Source of the DNA: Chloroflexota bacterium
GTDB taxonomy: Bacteria > Chloroflexota > Dehalococcoidia > DSTF01 > JACRBR01
Length of the DNA: 9,815 bases
Assembly (NCBI GenBank): GCA_016213125.1
Contig: JACRBR010000140.1
Coordinates: 1 to 9,815, forward strand
Reading direction: 5' to 3'
Shown: piece by piece, positions 1 through 5,613 of the stretch
Layout: each line of letters begins with the position of its first letter
Position numbering within the stretch: position 1 is the stretch's first letter
Position numbers and translations under genes: made by a program
The notes under the pieces: model-generated
The model's database searches: none
Seen by the model: only the letters and a program-made list of their open reading frames with translations
Told to the model about the DNA's origin: nothing

Positions 1-2048
1 GCAGCTTCAGGCAGGCTTTTGACTACTACGCTGGCGGGGGCAATGTGCCCCGTGCCGTCGATGTCGCATACGCCGTTGGGTTGAGCCAGCATCTCGTACG
101 TCCATCCCAGACCCAACTGGTCGAGCGCGCGCTTTCGCTCGTCCAAGAAGGCACTGAAGAATTCGCCAGACTCAACGTTGCTCTCGCCACGTCGGTCGGC
201 TTCATGGGTCAGCCCGAGCGCGCGCTCGAGGCCTACACAAGGGCCGAAGCGATCGCCTGCGAACTCGGACTGCGCAGGCTGGAGCTTGACATCCTTTCGA
301 GACGGCAGTACGTGATCGGATTCCAACTACGACTCGAAGAAGCGGTCGCCATTGGCGACCGAGTGATCGAGCTGGCGCAGGAGCTCAACGATCCGCACAC
401 CGAGTCGCTCGCAAGATTCTTCAACCACGGTCAGTTCTGGAACGGCAACCTCGAGGAGGCGGAGATGCATGCGCTGGCGGCGCGCGCACTCGCCGAGCGT
501 ACGCGCAGCCCGTACTCAATCGCGAGTGCGGCGTATGCCCAGGGTGACGTTGCCCAGGTCAGGGGCGATTGGCAAGCGGCGCGCGACGCGCTGCAGTGGG
601 GAATCGACTCTGGGTCGCCCGACGCCCGCGTGCTTGGCATGACCGCGGCCATCTCGTACCAACTTGGTGATCTCGACGCAGCGAGAAGCGCCCTTCAGCG
701 CACGGTTGACTTCGTGCTGGCGACGCCTGCGGGGCCGACCATCGAATACGCTCAGCTCACAATTGCTCTAGCACGGGCAGCCTGGAGTGATGATCGAGCT
801 TCCGATAGGGAGCTCTTTCGACGCGCGGTGCGTGGCTTGTTGGAATCGCCCGTGCCTTGCACACCCTTGTTGAGGAGTTATGCGCTAGGAGGCCTCGCGA
901 TGCTCGCACACGTCGACCACGACCGAACTAACGCAAGCCAGGTCCTGCCTCACATCGAGGCGCTCGGTAGCCTTGCGCAGGAATACATCCTGCAAACGGA
1001 CCACGCGCGGGGCCTTGTACTCGAAGTGCTCGACCGCATCGACGAGGCCATCGATGCGATCGAGGCAGGCCTCGCATGGCTGCCGCCGGAGTACCGTCCT
1101 CACCGCGCCGAAGCCGCCTACGACTGCGCCCGCATCCGCCTCCAGCGCGACGCCCCCGGCGACCGCGAACGCGCGCGCACCCTCATCGACGAAGCACTGG
1201 CGCACGCACAGCAACTCCACATGCGCCCGCTCGTCGACAAGCTCGTCGCGCTCAAGATGCAGGACCAGGGCATCAGCACCACCGGCGATATCTACACCTC
1301 CATCGTCGCCGTCGCCGATAGCGTCCAGCGCGAGCGCCCCGATATCACCGCCCACGCCGCCCCCGACGGCACCGTCACCATCATGTTCAGCGATATCGAG
1401 GACTCCACCGTCCTCACCGAGCGCCTCGGCGACCAGGCGTGGCAGGACCTGCTCCGCCACCACAACGCCCTCATCCGCGAACAGCTCCGCGCCCACGGCG
1501 GCTACGAGGTCAAGACCATGGGCGACGGCTTCATGGTCGCCTTCCAGTCCGCAAAGAAAGCCCTAGACTGCGCCATCGCCATACAAAGAGCGTTTGCACC
1601 ACAGGTCGACGTGGCACAGCCGTCCCCGGCTGTGCAGCCCCCGGCCGCCTACCCCGTAGGGGCGCAGCCTCCTGCGCCCTCCACCAACAACAATCCCGCG
1701 GCAACGCCCACCACGGCCGAGCCGCCCCCGGCTGTGCAGCCCAACCCCGACGATCCATCCTCCATCGTCCATCCTCCATCCTCCATCCACGTCCGCGTCC
1801 GCATCGGCCTCCACGCCGGCGAAGCCATCAAAGACGGCGACGACTTCTACGGCAAAAACGTCATCATGGCCTCCCGCGTCGCCGGCAAAGCCGCAGGCGG
1901 CGAGATCCTAGTCTCCTCCCTCCTCCGCCAGCTCGTCGAAAGCAGCGTCACCCCCCAGACCTTCGCCGCCTCCCGCGAAGTCGAGCTCAAGGGCCTCACC
2001 GGCACCCACACCATCCACACCGTCCACTGGACCGCCGCTCCCGGCTGA
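1..2048 (+). CDS. TPR-like protein with C-terminal class III adenylate/guanylate cyclase domain (5' partial)
   Basis: The frame is open from position 3, before the GTG at 45, so the true start lies upstream and GTG-45 is probably an internal Val. Up to about 1300 the product is Ala/Leu/Glu-rich paired helices of TPR type, as in the sensory part of large AAA/TPR signalling ATPases; the ATPase part, if any, is outside the window. From about 1365 comes a class III nucleotide cyclase domain: FSDIEDST carries the first metal-binding Asp (codon 1392), VKTMGDGF carries the substrate Lys (codon 1512) and second Asp (codon 1524), then RVRIGLHAGE and GKNVIMASRVAGKAAGGEILVSS. The expected product is a cyclic nucleotide. 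Codons 1596-1787 insert about 64 Pro/Ala/Ser-rich residues between the two halves of the cyclase fold, and this DNA consists largely of palindromic and tandem repeats. Third-position GC rises clearly after about 1090. Whether the enzyme is active cannot be told. Confidence 0.85.
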   Translation, partial: SFRQAFDYYAGGGNVPRAVDVAYAVGLSQHLVRPSQTQLVERALSLVQEGTEEFARLNVALATSVGFMGQPERALEAYTRAEAIACELGLRRLELDILSRRQYVIGFQLRLEEAVAIGDRVIELAQELNDPHTESLARFFNHGQFWNGNLEEAEMHALAARALAERTRSPYSIASAAYAQGDVAQVRGDWQAARDALQWGIDSGSPDARVLGMTAAISYQLGDLDAARSALQRTVDFVLATPAGPTIEYAQLTIALARAAWSDDRASDRELFRRAVRGLLESPVPCTPLLRSYALGGLAMLAHVDHDRTNASQVLPHIEALGSLAQEYILQTDHARGLVLEVLDRIDEAIDAIEAGLAWLPPEYRPHRAEAAYDCARIRLQRDAPGDRERARTLIDEALAHAQQLHMRPLVDKLVALKMQDQGISTTGDIYTSIVAVADSVQRERPDITAHAAPDGTVTIMFSDIEDSTVLTERLGDQAWQDLLRHHNALIREQLRAHGGYEVKTMGDGFMVAFQSAKKALDCAIAIQRAFAPQVDVAQPSPAVQPPAAYPVGAQPPAPSTNNNPAATPTTAEPPPAVQPNPDDPSSIVHPPSSIHVRVRIGLHAGEAIKDGDDFYGKNVIMASRVAGKAAGGEILVSSLLRQLVESSVTPQTFAASREVELKGLTGTHTIHTVHWTAAPG
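1614..1635. repeat. Palindromic repeat, copy 1 (inside cyclase gene)
   Basis: A perfect 9-bp inverted repeat, GCACAGCCG / CGGCTGTGC, with the 4-nt loop TCCC. With three flanking bases it matches the element at 9750-9774 at 24 of 25 positions. It is read in frame as part of the Pro/Ala-rich insert in the cyclase domain. This looks like a dispersed REP-type element. Confidence 0.8.
1660..1679. repeat. Palindromic repeat of a second type inside cyclase gene
   Basis: A perfect 8-bp inverted repeat, GGGCGCAG / CTGCGCCC, around the loop CCTC. It directly follows a smaller one, CCCC-GTA-GGGG, at 1652-1662. The sequence is unrelated to the GCACAGCCG element, so at least two palindromic families lie in the same coding insert. 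Confidence 0.65.
1720..1742. repeat. Degenerate second copy of the GCACAGCCG palindrome
   Basis: AGCCG / CGGCT flank a CCCC loop, and the right arm continues as CGGCTGTGC. The 17 bases at 1726-1742 are identical to 1624-1640, while the left arm has decayed. It lies about 100 nt downstream of copy 1 within the same insert. Confidence 0.6.
1754..1788. repeat. Five tandem heptanucleotide repeats (TCCATCC) inside cyclase gene
   Basis: Five head-to-tail 7-nt units; the second (1761-1767) reads TCCATCG and the other four are exact. They encode the end of the insert (SSIVHPPSSI). Seven is not a multiple of three, so gain or loss of one unit would shift the frame of the C-terminal half of the cyclase domain. 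Confidence 0.75.
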
Positions 2049-2093
2049 AAAGCTGACCGCTGACCGGCGTCCAGAAACCCCACCACCGCCCTC

Positions 2094-2132
2094 GCGCCGG
2101 CCGATGCTCGCCCTTGCGCCGGCCGATGCTCG
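2094..2132. repeat. Two 17-nt direct repeats in the spacer after the cyclase gene
   Basis: GCGCCGGCCGATGCTCG occurs at 2094-2110 and again at 2116-2132, a 22-nt period. The rest of the 206-nt spacer (2049-2254) holds a short GCTGACC doublet (2052-2065) and small hairpins at 2172-2188 and 2191-2204. No gene is visible there. Confidence 0.75.
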
Positions 2133-2254
2133 ACCGGGCCGAACGGACGGCCTGCGATGGGCGTAACTGCACTGGCTCTCCAGGCCAGCGGCGAGCATAC
2201 TCGCGAAGTTCTGCAGACGACGGCCGCCCAGGTTGCCGGGCATGGAGCTGAGAG

Positions 2255-2647
2255 ATGGCGCAGGAGACCTACCGAGTGCTCGTCGCGGAGGATGGCTACG
2301 CATGGCGGGCCACTATCGTGCGCATGCTGGAGGGCCTGGGGCTCGCGTGCGTCGACGTCGAAGACGGGCTGGACGCGGCGGCGCTGCTGCAGGACCCGGC
2401 GGAGGTGTTCCATCTCGCCGTCACCGACTTCCGCATGCCGCGGGGGAGCGGCTGGCGCGTCGTCGAAGCGGCGCGCGCGCATCGAGGCGCCTCCTTCCCC
2501 GTCATCATGCAGACGGCGGAGTCACAGTACCCCGACGTCTACCTCCGGGCGCAGGAGCTGCGAGTAAGGCTCATCGCCAAGGACGACATCTACACGCTGC
2601 TGGTCCCCGCCGTCCGCGAAGCGCTGCGGCTTCAAGATGATGGATGA
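2255..2647 (+). CDS. Single-domain (CheY-like) response regulator
   Basis: A 130-residue stand-alone receiver domain. It has the acidic pair E12-D13 (VLVAEDG), the phospho-acceptor D58 (VTDFRMPRGSGW), the switch threonine T87 (VIMQTAES) and the conserved K109 (LIAKDD). All receiver signature residues are present, so it should accept phosphate from a histidine kinase. There is no output domain, so it must act by protein contact or as a phosphate shuttle. The ATG at 2255 is supported by GGAG at 2244-2247, 7 nt upstream. No kinase is encoded in the window. The gene converges on the ArsR-rhodanese gene and sits 206 nt after the cyclase gene, so it may have its own promoter. The family assignment is firm; the partner and output are unknown. 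Confidence 0.93.
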   Translation: MAQETYRVLVAEDGYAWRATIVRMLEGLGLACVDVEDGLDAAALLQDPAEVFHLAVTDFRMPRGSGWRVVEAARAHRGASFPVIMQTAESQYPDVYLRAQELRVRLIAKDDIYTLLVPAVREALRLQDDG

Positions 2648-2691
2648 CGCCACCGGGCGTGGTGCGTCGGTGACACGGGTGACGCGCTCGC

Positions 2692-3348
2692 CTATTCGGC
2701 AGCCCGGCCCTCGGCCACCCACTCCGGCCAACCGCCGTCCAGGCGCACGGCGTCGAAGCCCTCGCGCCGCAACAGCGCCACCGCCTCGTCGGCGAAGAGG
2801 CAGTACGTGCCCCGGCAGTACGCCACGATGCGCCGTCGCTTCGGCAGCGTCTCCAGCCGGCCCGGTAGCTCGTCGGCCGGCATGGACACCGCGCCCGGCA
2901 GGTGGCCGTTGTCGAACTCCAGCCGCGGCCGCACGTCGATCAGCATGATCTTGCCCTGGTCGATGAGCGCCTGCAGGTCGTCGCGCGATACCTCGGCCTC
3001 GCCCACCCCCTCCACCGCGAACTCCCGCGTGAGCTGCGCGACCTCGGCCAGCCGCCGCTCCGCCACGGAGCGCAGCGACAGCCAGAGCTGCAGGACGTCG
3101 TCGCCCGCCAGGCGGTAGCGCACCTTCGTGCCCTCGCGCTCCGTCTCCACGAGGTGCGCGTTCCGGAGCACCTGCAGGTGCTGGGACACGCTGGCCACCG
3201 ACATCTCTGTCTCGGCCGCAAGCGCCTCCACGTGGCGCGGCGATTGGGCCAGAAGATCGAGCAGCTCCAGGCGCCGGTCGCTGGCCAGGGCGTGCCCGAC
3301 CCGGGCGAACAGGGGGTAGAGGCGCTGCTTGAAGGGCCGGTGCGACAT
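2692..3348 (-). CDS. ArsR-family repressor fused to a C-terminal rhodanese domain
   Basis: 218 residues in two domains. Residues about 10-105 are an ArsR/SmtB winged helix, with recognition helix around SVASVSQHLQVLRNAHLV and beta-wing EGTKVRYRL. Residues about 120-215 are a rhodanese: LIDVRPRLEF, GHLPGA, and the active loop YCRGTYC with C178 and C183. These two are the only cysteines in the protein, so the Cys metal site of classical ArsR and the helix cysteines of SqrR/BigR-type sensors are absent. Inferred role: a repressor whose rhodanese cysteines take up sulfane sulfur, changing DNA binding. It is transcribed divergently from the sulfur operon, 163 nt away, with a palindrome in the shared gap. 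I see no strong Shine-Dalgarno or clear minus-strand promoter for it. Regulator class is confident; the ligand is inferred. Confidence 0.92.
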   Translation of the reverse strand: MSHRPFKQRLYPLFARVGHALASDRRLELLDLLAQSPRHVEALAAETEMSVASVSQHLQVLRNAHLVETEREGTKVRYRLAGDDVLQLWLSLRSVAERRLAEVAQLTREFAVEGVGEAEVSRDDLQALIDQGKIMLIDVRPRLEFDNGHLPGAVSMPADELPGRLETLPKRRRIVAYCRGTYCLFADEAVALLRREGFDAVRLDGGWPEWVAEGRAAE

Positions 3349-3383
3349 GGCTCTACTCTACGCTCTTCTCACAATGTGTGCAA

Positions 3384-3407
3384 TTGATCAATAAATCTAT
3401 TGACAAC
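3384..3407. promoter_or_regulatory. Candidate operator for the ArsR-rhodanese repressor
   Basis: In the AT-rich divergent gap there is a perfect inverted repeat, TCAATA (3388-3393), AATC, TATTGA (3398-3403). It overlaps an 8-bp palindrome, TTGATCAA (3384-3391). Repeats of ATCAA/TTGAT character are typical of ArsR-family operators. The right half-site covers the -35 box of the operon promoter, so occupancy would block RNA polymerase. Regulator binding is inferred. Confidence 0.5.
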
Positions 3408-3428
3408 TAGATAAGAACAGGGTAGGAT
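3400..3428 (+). promoter_or_regulatory. Sigma-70-type promoter of the sulfur operon
   Basis: A perfect -35 TTGACA (3400-3405), a 17-nt spacer and a -10 TAGGAT (3423-3428, four of six consensus bases). The first gene starts at 3512, giving a leader of roughly 75 nt. A short dyad CTGTCAGACAG (3434-3444) lies at the expected start of transcription. Confidence 0.6.
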
Positions 3429-3456
3429 CGCCCCTGTCAGACAGCAGCCACCCCGT

Positions 3457-3494
3457 CCTATCCCCCTCGAGGGAGGAAGGCCGGGGGGTGGGGT
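3457..3494. repeat. Palindromic repeat remnant in the operon leader
   Basis: The perfect 10-bp palindrome CCCTCGAGGG (3464-3473) is set in an imperfect larger fold in which CCACCCC (3448-3454) can pair with GGGGTGG (3485-3491). It resembles, from memory, a dispersed C-rich/G-rich intergenic repeat with a CTCGAG centre found in many GC-rich genomes. It lies in the 5' leader, just before the ribosome-binding site at 3495-3501. Confidence 0.45.
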
Positions 3495-3511
3495 AAAGGA
3501 GCGAAACACCC

Positions 3512-3676
3512 ATGGCACGATGTATCGACTGTCCCTGCGGACACATCCTCACAGCCGACGACGACGAGGCCCTGTTCCAACTCGCCCGGCAGCACCTCCG
3601 GGAGCACCACCCGGACATGAAGCGCACGGACGGCGAGCTACGGGCGCGTCTCGCCGCGGATGCTCGCGATGAGTAG
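3512..3676 (+). CDS. Small Cys/His-rich DUF1059-like protein
   Basis: 54 residues. It begins MARCIDCPCGHIL, with C4, C7 and C9 as C-x2-C-x-C plus H11, then an acidic stretch (TADDDE) and a helix with H28, H32 and H33 (ARQHLREHH). The cysteine cluster followed by paired histidines is the layout of DUF1059, annotated as predicted small metal-binding proteins. The start is supported by AAAGGAG at 3495-3501, 10 nt upstream. It is the first gene of the operon and its stop overlaps the start of the TusA-like gene, so translation is probably coupled. Its role is unknown: a zinc or iron site, or a sulfur-carrying thiol protein, would fit the context. Family assignment is moderate because the protein is so short. 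Confidence 0.75.
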   Translation: MARCIDCPCGHILTADDDEALFQLARQHLREHHPDMKRTDGELRARLAADARDE

Positions 3677-3923
3677 CGGTGACGGGCAAGCCACGGCGGC
3701 CGACGTGCTGATGGCCTACGGCGATGACGCTTGCGCCACCCTCCCGCCCCGCTTGAAGCAAGCGCTGCGTGGTGTAGGGAGCGGCGCAATCATCGAAGTG
3801 TTGACCGACGATCCATCGGCGCGCGAGGGGGTGCCGGCGTGGTGCCGCCTTACGGGCCACGAGCTGTTGGAGATGCAGGAACAGGACGAACGGCGCACGA
3901 GATTCCTCGTGCGCGCGAAGTAG
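3660..3923 (+). CDS. TusA/SirA-like sulfur-carrier protein lacking the CPxP motif
   Basis: 87 residues from the ATG at 3660, or 84 from the in-frame ATG at 3669, which overlaps the upstream stop; neither start has a clear Shine-Dalgarno and reinitiation is likely. The C-terminal half is clearly TusA-like: GAIIEVLTDDPSAREGVPAWCRLTGHELLE, then a final strand TRFLVRAK. TusA proteins normally carry the sulfur-accepting cysteine in a CPxP motif before the first helix. Here that region reads DDACATLPPRLKQAL, so a cysteine (C25) is kept but the CPxP context is lost; C62 in PAWC is the second thiol. Expected role: cytosolic sulfane-sulfur relay with the DsrE and rhodanese proteins of the operon. Whether C25 accepts persulfide is open. 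Confidence 0.85.
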   Translation: MLAMSSGDGQATAADVLMAYGDDACATLPPRLKQALRGVGSGAIIEVLTDDPSAREGVPAWCRLTGHELLEMQEQDERRTRFLVRAK

Positions 3924-3942
3924 CACAGTAAGGAGCGAAACG

Positions 3943-4305
3943 ATGCCTACCATGCTCATCAACTGCACACACGGGGCGGAGGACGCGGAACGCGCGATTC
4001 TGCCGTTCGTGGTCGCGAACGTCGCGGCCAGCGCCGATCAGGACGCGATCGTCTTCCTTACGGTCGAAGGCGAGCGGCTCGCGACGAAGGGTTACGCGGA
4101 CGGCGTGTGCAAGGAAGGGTTCCAGCCGGCCAAGGACGTGATCCAGTCGTTCGTGTCGAACGGCGGCACGATCTGGGCCTGCGCCGCATGCACGAACCCA
4201 CGCGGCATCACCGAGGCCGACCTCATCGAGGGCGCGAAGATCGTCACGGCGGTCAACCTCGTCGAGTGCCTGGCCGCCGGGGCCACCACGATCAACGTCG
4301 GATAG
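3943..4305 (+). CDS. DsrE-family sulfur-relay protein
   Basis: 120 residues with the DsrE/DsrF/TusD-like fold signature. It opens with a beta-strand and MLINCTHGAEDAERAILPFVVAN, then IVFLTVEGERLA, and has the cysteine motif WACAACTNPRGI (C80, C83) at the position where DsrE-type proteins carry the persulfide-bearing cysteine. C8, C56 and C109 are further thiols. The length matches the family. AAGGAG at 3930-3935 lies 7 nt before the ATG. The gene follows the TusA-like gene by 19 nt and precedes the methyltransferase by 23 nt. TusA and DsrE-type proteins pass sulfur to one another in known relays, so these two are a likely pair. Not assigned to DsrEFH proper, because DsrF and DsrH are absent. 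Confidence 0.9.
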   Translation: MPTMLINCTHGAEDAERAILPFVVANVAASADQDAIVFLTVEGERLATKGYADGVCKEGFQPAKDVIQSFVSNGGTIWACAACTNPRGITEADLIEGAKIVTAVNLVECLAAGATTINVG

Positions 4306-4314
4306 AAGAATCGC

Positions 4315-4321
4315 AGAGGAG
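4315..4321 (+). promoter_or_regulatory. Ribosome-binding site fixing the methyltransferase start
   Basis: AGAGGAG lies 7 nt before the ATG at 4329. The frame is open further upstream to 4107, inside the DsrE gene, and a nearer ATG at 4324 is in another frame that stops at once. This site therefore selects 4329. Confidence 0.75.
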
Positions 4322-4328
4322 CAATGTC

Positions 4329-5114
4329 ATGACACAGCAAGTTATCGCCGCCAATGTCGATCGCGATCGGCTCCGGCGCGGCATCAGCGAGAAGTACACC
4401 GAGGTTGCACAAGAGCCGGAGAAGGGCTTCCACTTCCACACCGGGCGCCCGCTCTCCGTCATGCTGGGCTATCCTGCCGCCGACGTCGACCGGCTGCCGC
4501 AGGCCACCGTCGACTCCTTTGCCGGCACCGGCAACCCGTTCTCGATGGGCGACCTGAAGCCCGGGGAGACCGTCGCCGACCTGGGATGCGGCGCCGGCTT
4601 CGACACGTTGCAGGCCGCCCTGCGGGTCGGCCCCACCGGCCGCGTTATCGCCATCGACATGACGCCGGCCATGCGCGAGAAGGCCGCCGCGGGCGCCGCC
4701 GCACTCGGCCTGAAGAACGTGGATGTCCGGGCGGGCTTCCTGGAGGACCTGCCGGTCCCGGACGCCAGTGTCGACGTCGTCATCAGCAACGGCGTCCTCA
4801 ACCTCACGCCGGACAAGGAAGCCGTGATGCGCGAGGTCTTCCGCGTGCTGAAGCCCGGCGGTCGCTTCCAGGTCGGCGATATCATCGTCCACCTGGACGT
4901 GCCGCAGGAGGCGAAGGACGACGTGGAGCTGTGGTCCAACTGCATCGCCGGCGCGCTCACGCAGAGCGAATGGAAGTGGGTGCTCGACCAGGTGGGCTTC
5001 ACCGGCGTCCGTTGGGGTCAGCAGACCGACGTCTACTCCGGATCGAAGCACGAGTCCGACGCGGCCGAGTTCGACACGCGCGGCGTCTCGTTCACCGGCA
5101 TGAAGCCTGCTTAA
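4329..5114 (+). CDS. ArsM-like SAM-dependent methyltransferase lacking two arsenic-site cysteines
   Basis: 261 residues. SAM-binding motif I is VADLGCGAGFD (about 82-92), followed by VIAIDMTPAM, the acidic segment EDLPVPDASVDVVISNGVLNL (about 139-159) and FRVLKPGGRFQVGDI. This arrangement, with DMTP and the SN-V-NL strand, is closest to arsenite methyltransferases. However, the two core As(III) cysteines are replaced: the G-C-G-N-P-type site reads AGTGNP (T67) and the SNC site reads SNG (G155). Only the later cysteine is kept (C205, WSNCIAGAL), plus C87 in motif I. The N-terminal FHFHTGR segment precedes the fold. I infer a different acceptor, perhaps a thiol, hydrosulfide or chalcogen species, from the sulfur genes around it. 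Methyltransferase is certain; the substrate is not. Confidence 0.92.
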   Translation: MTQQVIAANVDRDRLRRGISEKYTEVAQEPEKGFHFHTGRPLSVMLGYPAADVDRLPQATVDSFAGTGNPFSMGDLKPGETVADLGCGAGFDTLQAALRVGPTGRVIAIDMTPAMREKAAAGAAALGLKNVDVRAGFLEDLPVPDASVDVVISNGVLNLTPDKEAVMREVFRVLKPGGRFQVGDIIVHLDVPQEAKDDVELWSNCIAGALTQSEWKWVLDQVGFTGVRWGQQTDVYSGSKHESDAAEFDTRGVSFTGMKPA

Positions 5115-5130
5115 CAGGAAGACATCGAAC

Positions 5131-5613
5131 ATGGACCTCTCATCGACGCTGCGACGCCGCCTCGATATCCAGGGGTACGGCTGCGAATCGGACGGCACGC
5201 TCGCCCGCACGCAGCTCGGGCTCCGCTTCTCGCCGGCACTCTGCGCTGCCATCGCCGCCGCCGGCACCGCGCTCGCCTCCCCGCCGATCCTCTGGGGCCT
5301 GATGGTGTTCGCCGCGCTCGGCGCCGTCCTGACCTTCCACCCGTTCGACCTGATCTACAACTATGGCATCCGCCACATCACCGGAACGCCGGAGCTTCCC
5401 CGGAACGGCGCGCCCCGGCGTTTCGCCTGCGCGATGGCCAGCGTCTGGCTGCTCACCACGGGCGGCCTCTTCGCCGCCAGCTTCGATGTTGCCGGCTACA
5501 TCCTCGGCGGCGCGCTTGTGGCGGTCGCCGGCCTGATCACGACCACTCACATCTGCATCCCGTCGCTCATCTACGGTGTGGCCTTCGGCAGGAGAGATCT
5601 CGCCCGGACATGA
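5131..5613 (+). CDS. DUF4395-like integral membrane protein
   Basis: 160 residues. A soluble N-terminus (LDIQGYGCESDG) is followed by about four hydrophobic segments at roughly 34-50, 53-70, 100-117 and 121-140. The loop between the second and third reads FHPFDLIYNYGIRHITGTPELPRNGAPRRFAC and is the most distinctive part; the PRRFA element and the four-helix plan suggest DUF4395, a family without known function. C19, C38, C100 and C142 are present, the last in a THICIPSLIY segment. AGGAA at 5117-5121 precedes the ATG. The gene follows the methyltransferase by 16 nt and overlaps the MFS gene by 4 nt (ATGA), so it is probably co-translated with the transporter. A partner of that transporter or a membrane thiol protein are both possible. 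Confidence 0.8.
   Translation: MDLSSTLRRRLDIQGYGCESDGTLARTQLGLRFSPALCAAIAAAGTALASPPILWGLMVFAALGAVLTFHPFDLIYNYGIRHITGTPELPRNGAPRRFACAMASVWLLTTGGLFAASFDVAGYILGGALVAVAGLITTTHICIPSLIYGVAFGRRDLART

Noticed and set aside
885..1496. Long minus-strand open frame (203 codons) opposite the TPR/cyclase gene
   Set aside because: It is Ala/Gly/Val/Asp-rich low complexity, mirrors the codon bias of the plus-strand gene and shows no family motif.
1614..1788. CRISPR array suggested by repeats in the cyclase insert
   Set aside because: The repeats differ from one another, have no regular spacing or unique spacers, and are read through as protein.
2647..2691. Possible bidirectional terminator between the convergent response-regulator and ArsR-rhodanese genes
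   Set aside because: CCAC/GTGG and GCGTC/GACGC pairings exist but stems are short, bulged or with long loops, and no T-run is present on either strand.
4329..5114. Naming the methyltransferase arsM and the operon an arsenic-resistance operon
   Set aside because: Two key cysteines are missing, the ArsR domain has no cysteine metal site, and no arsenate reductase, ArsA/ArsB or Acr3 gene is present.
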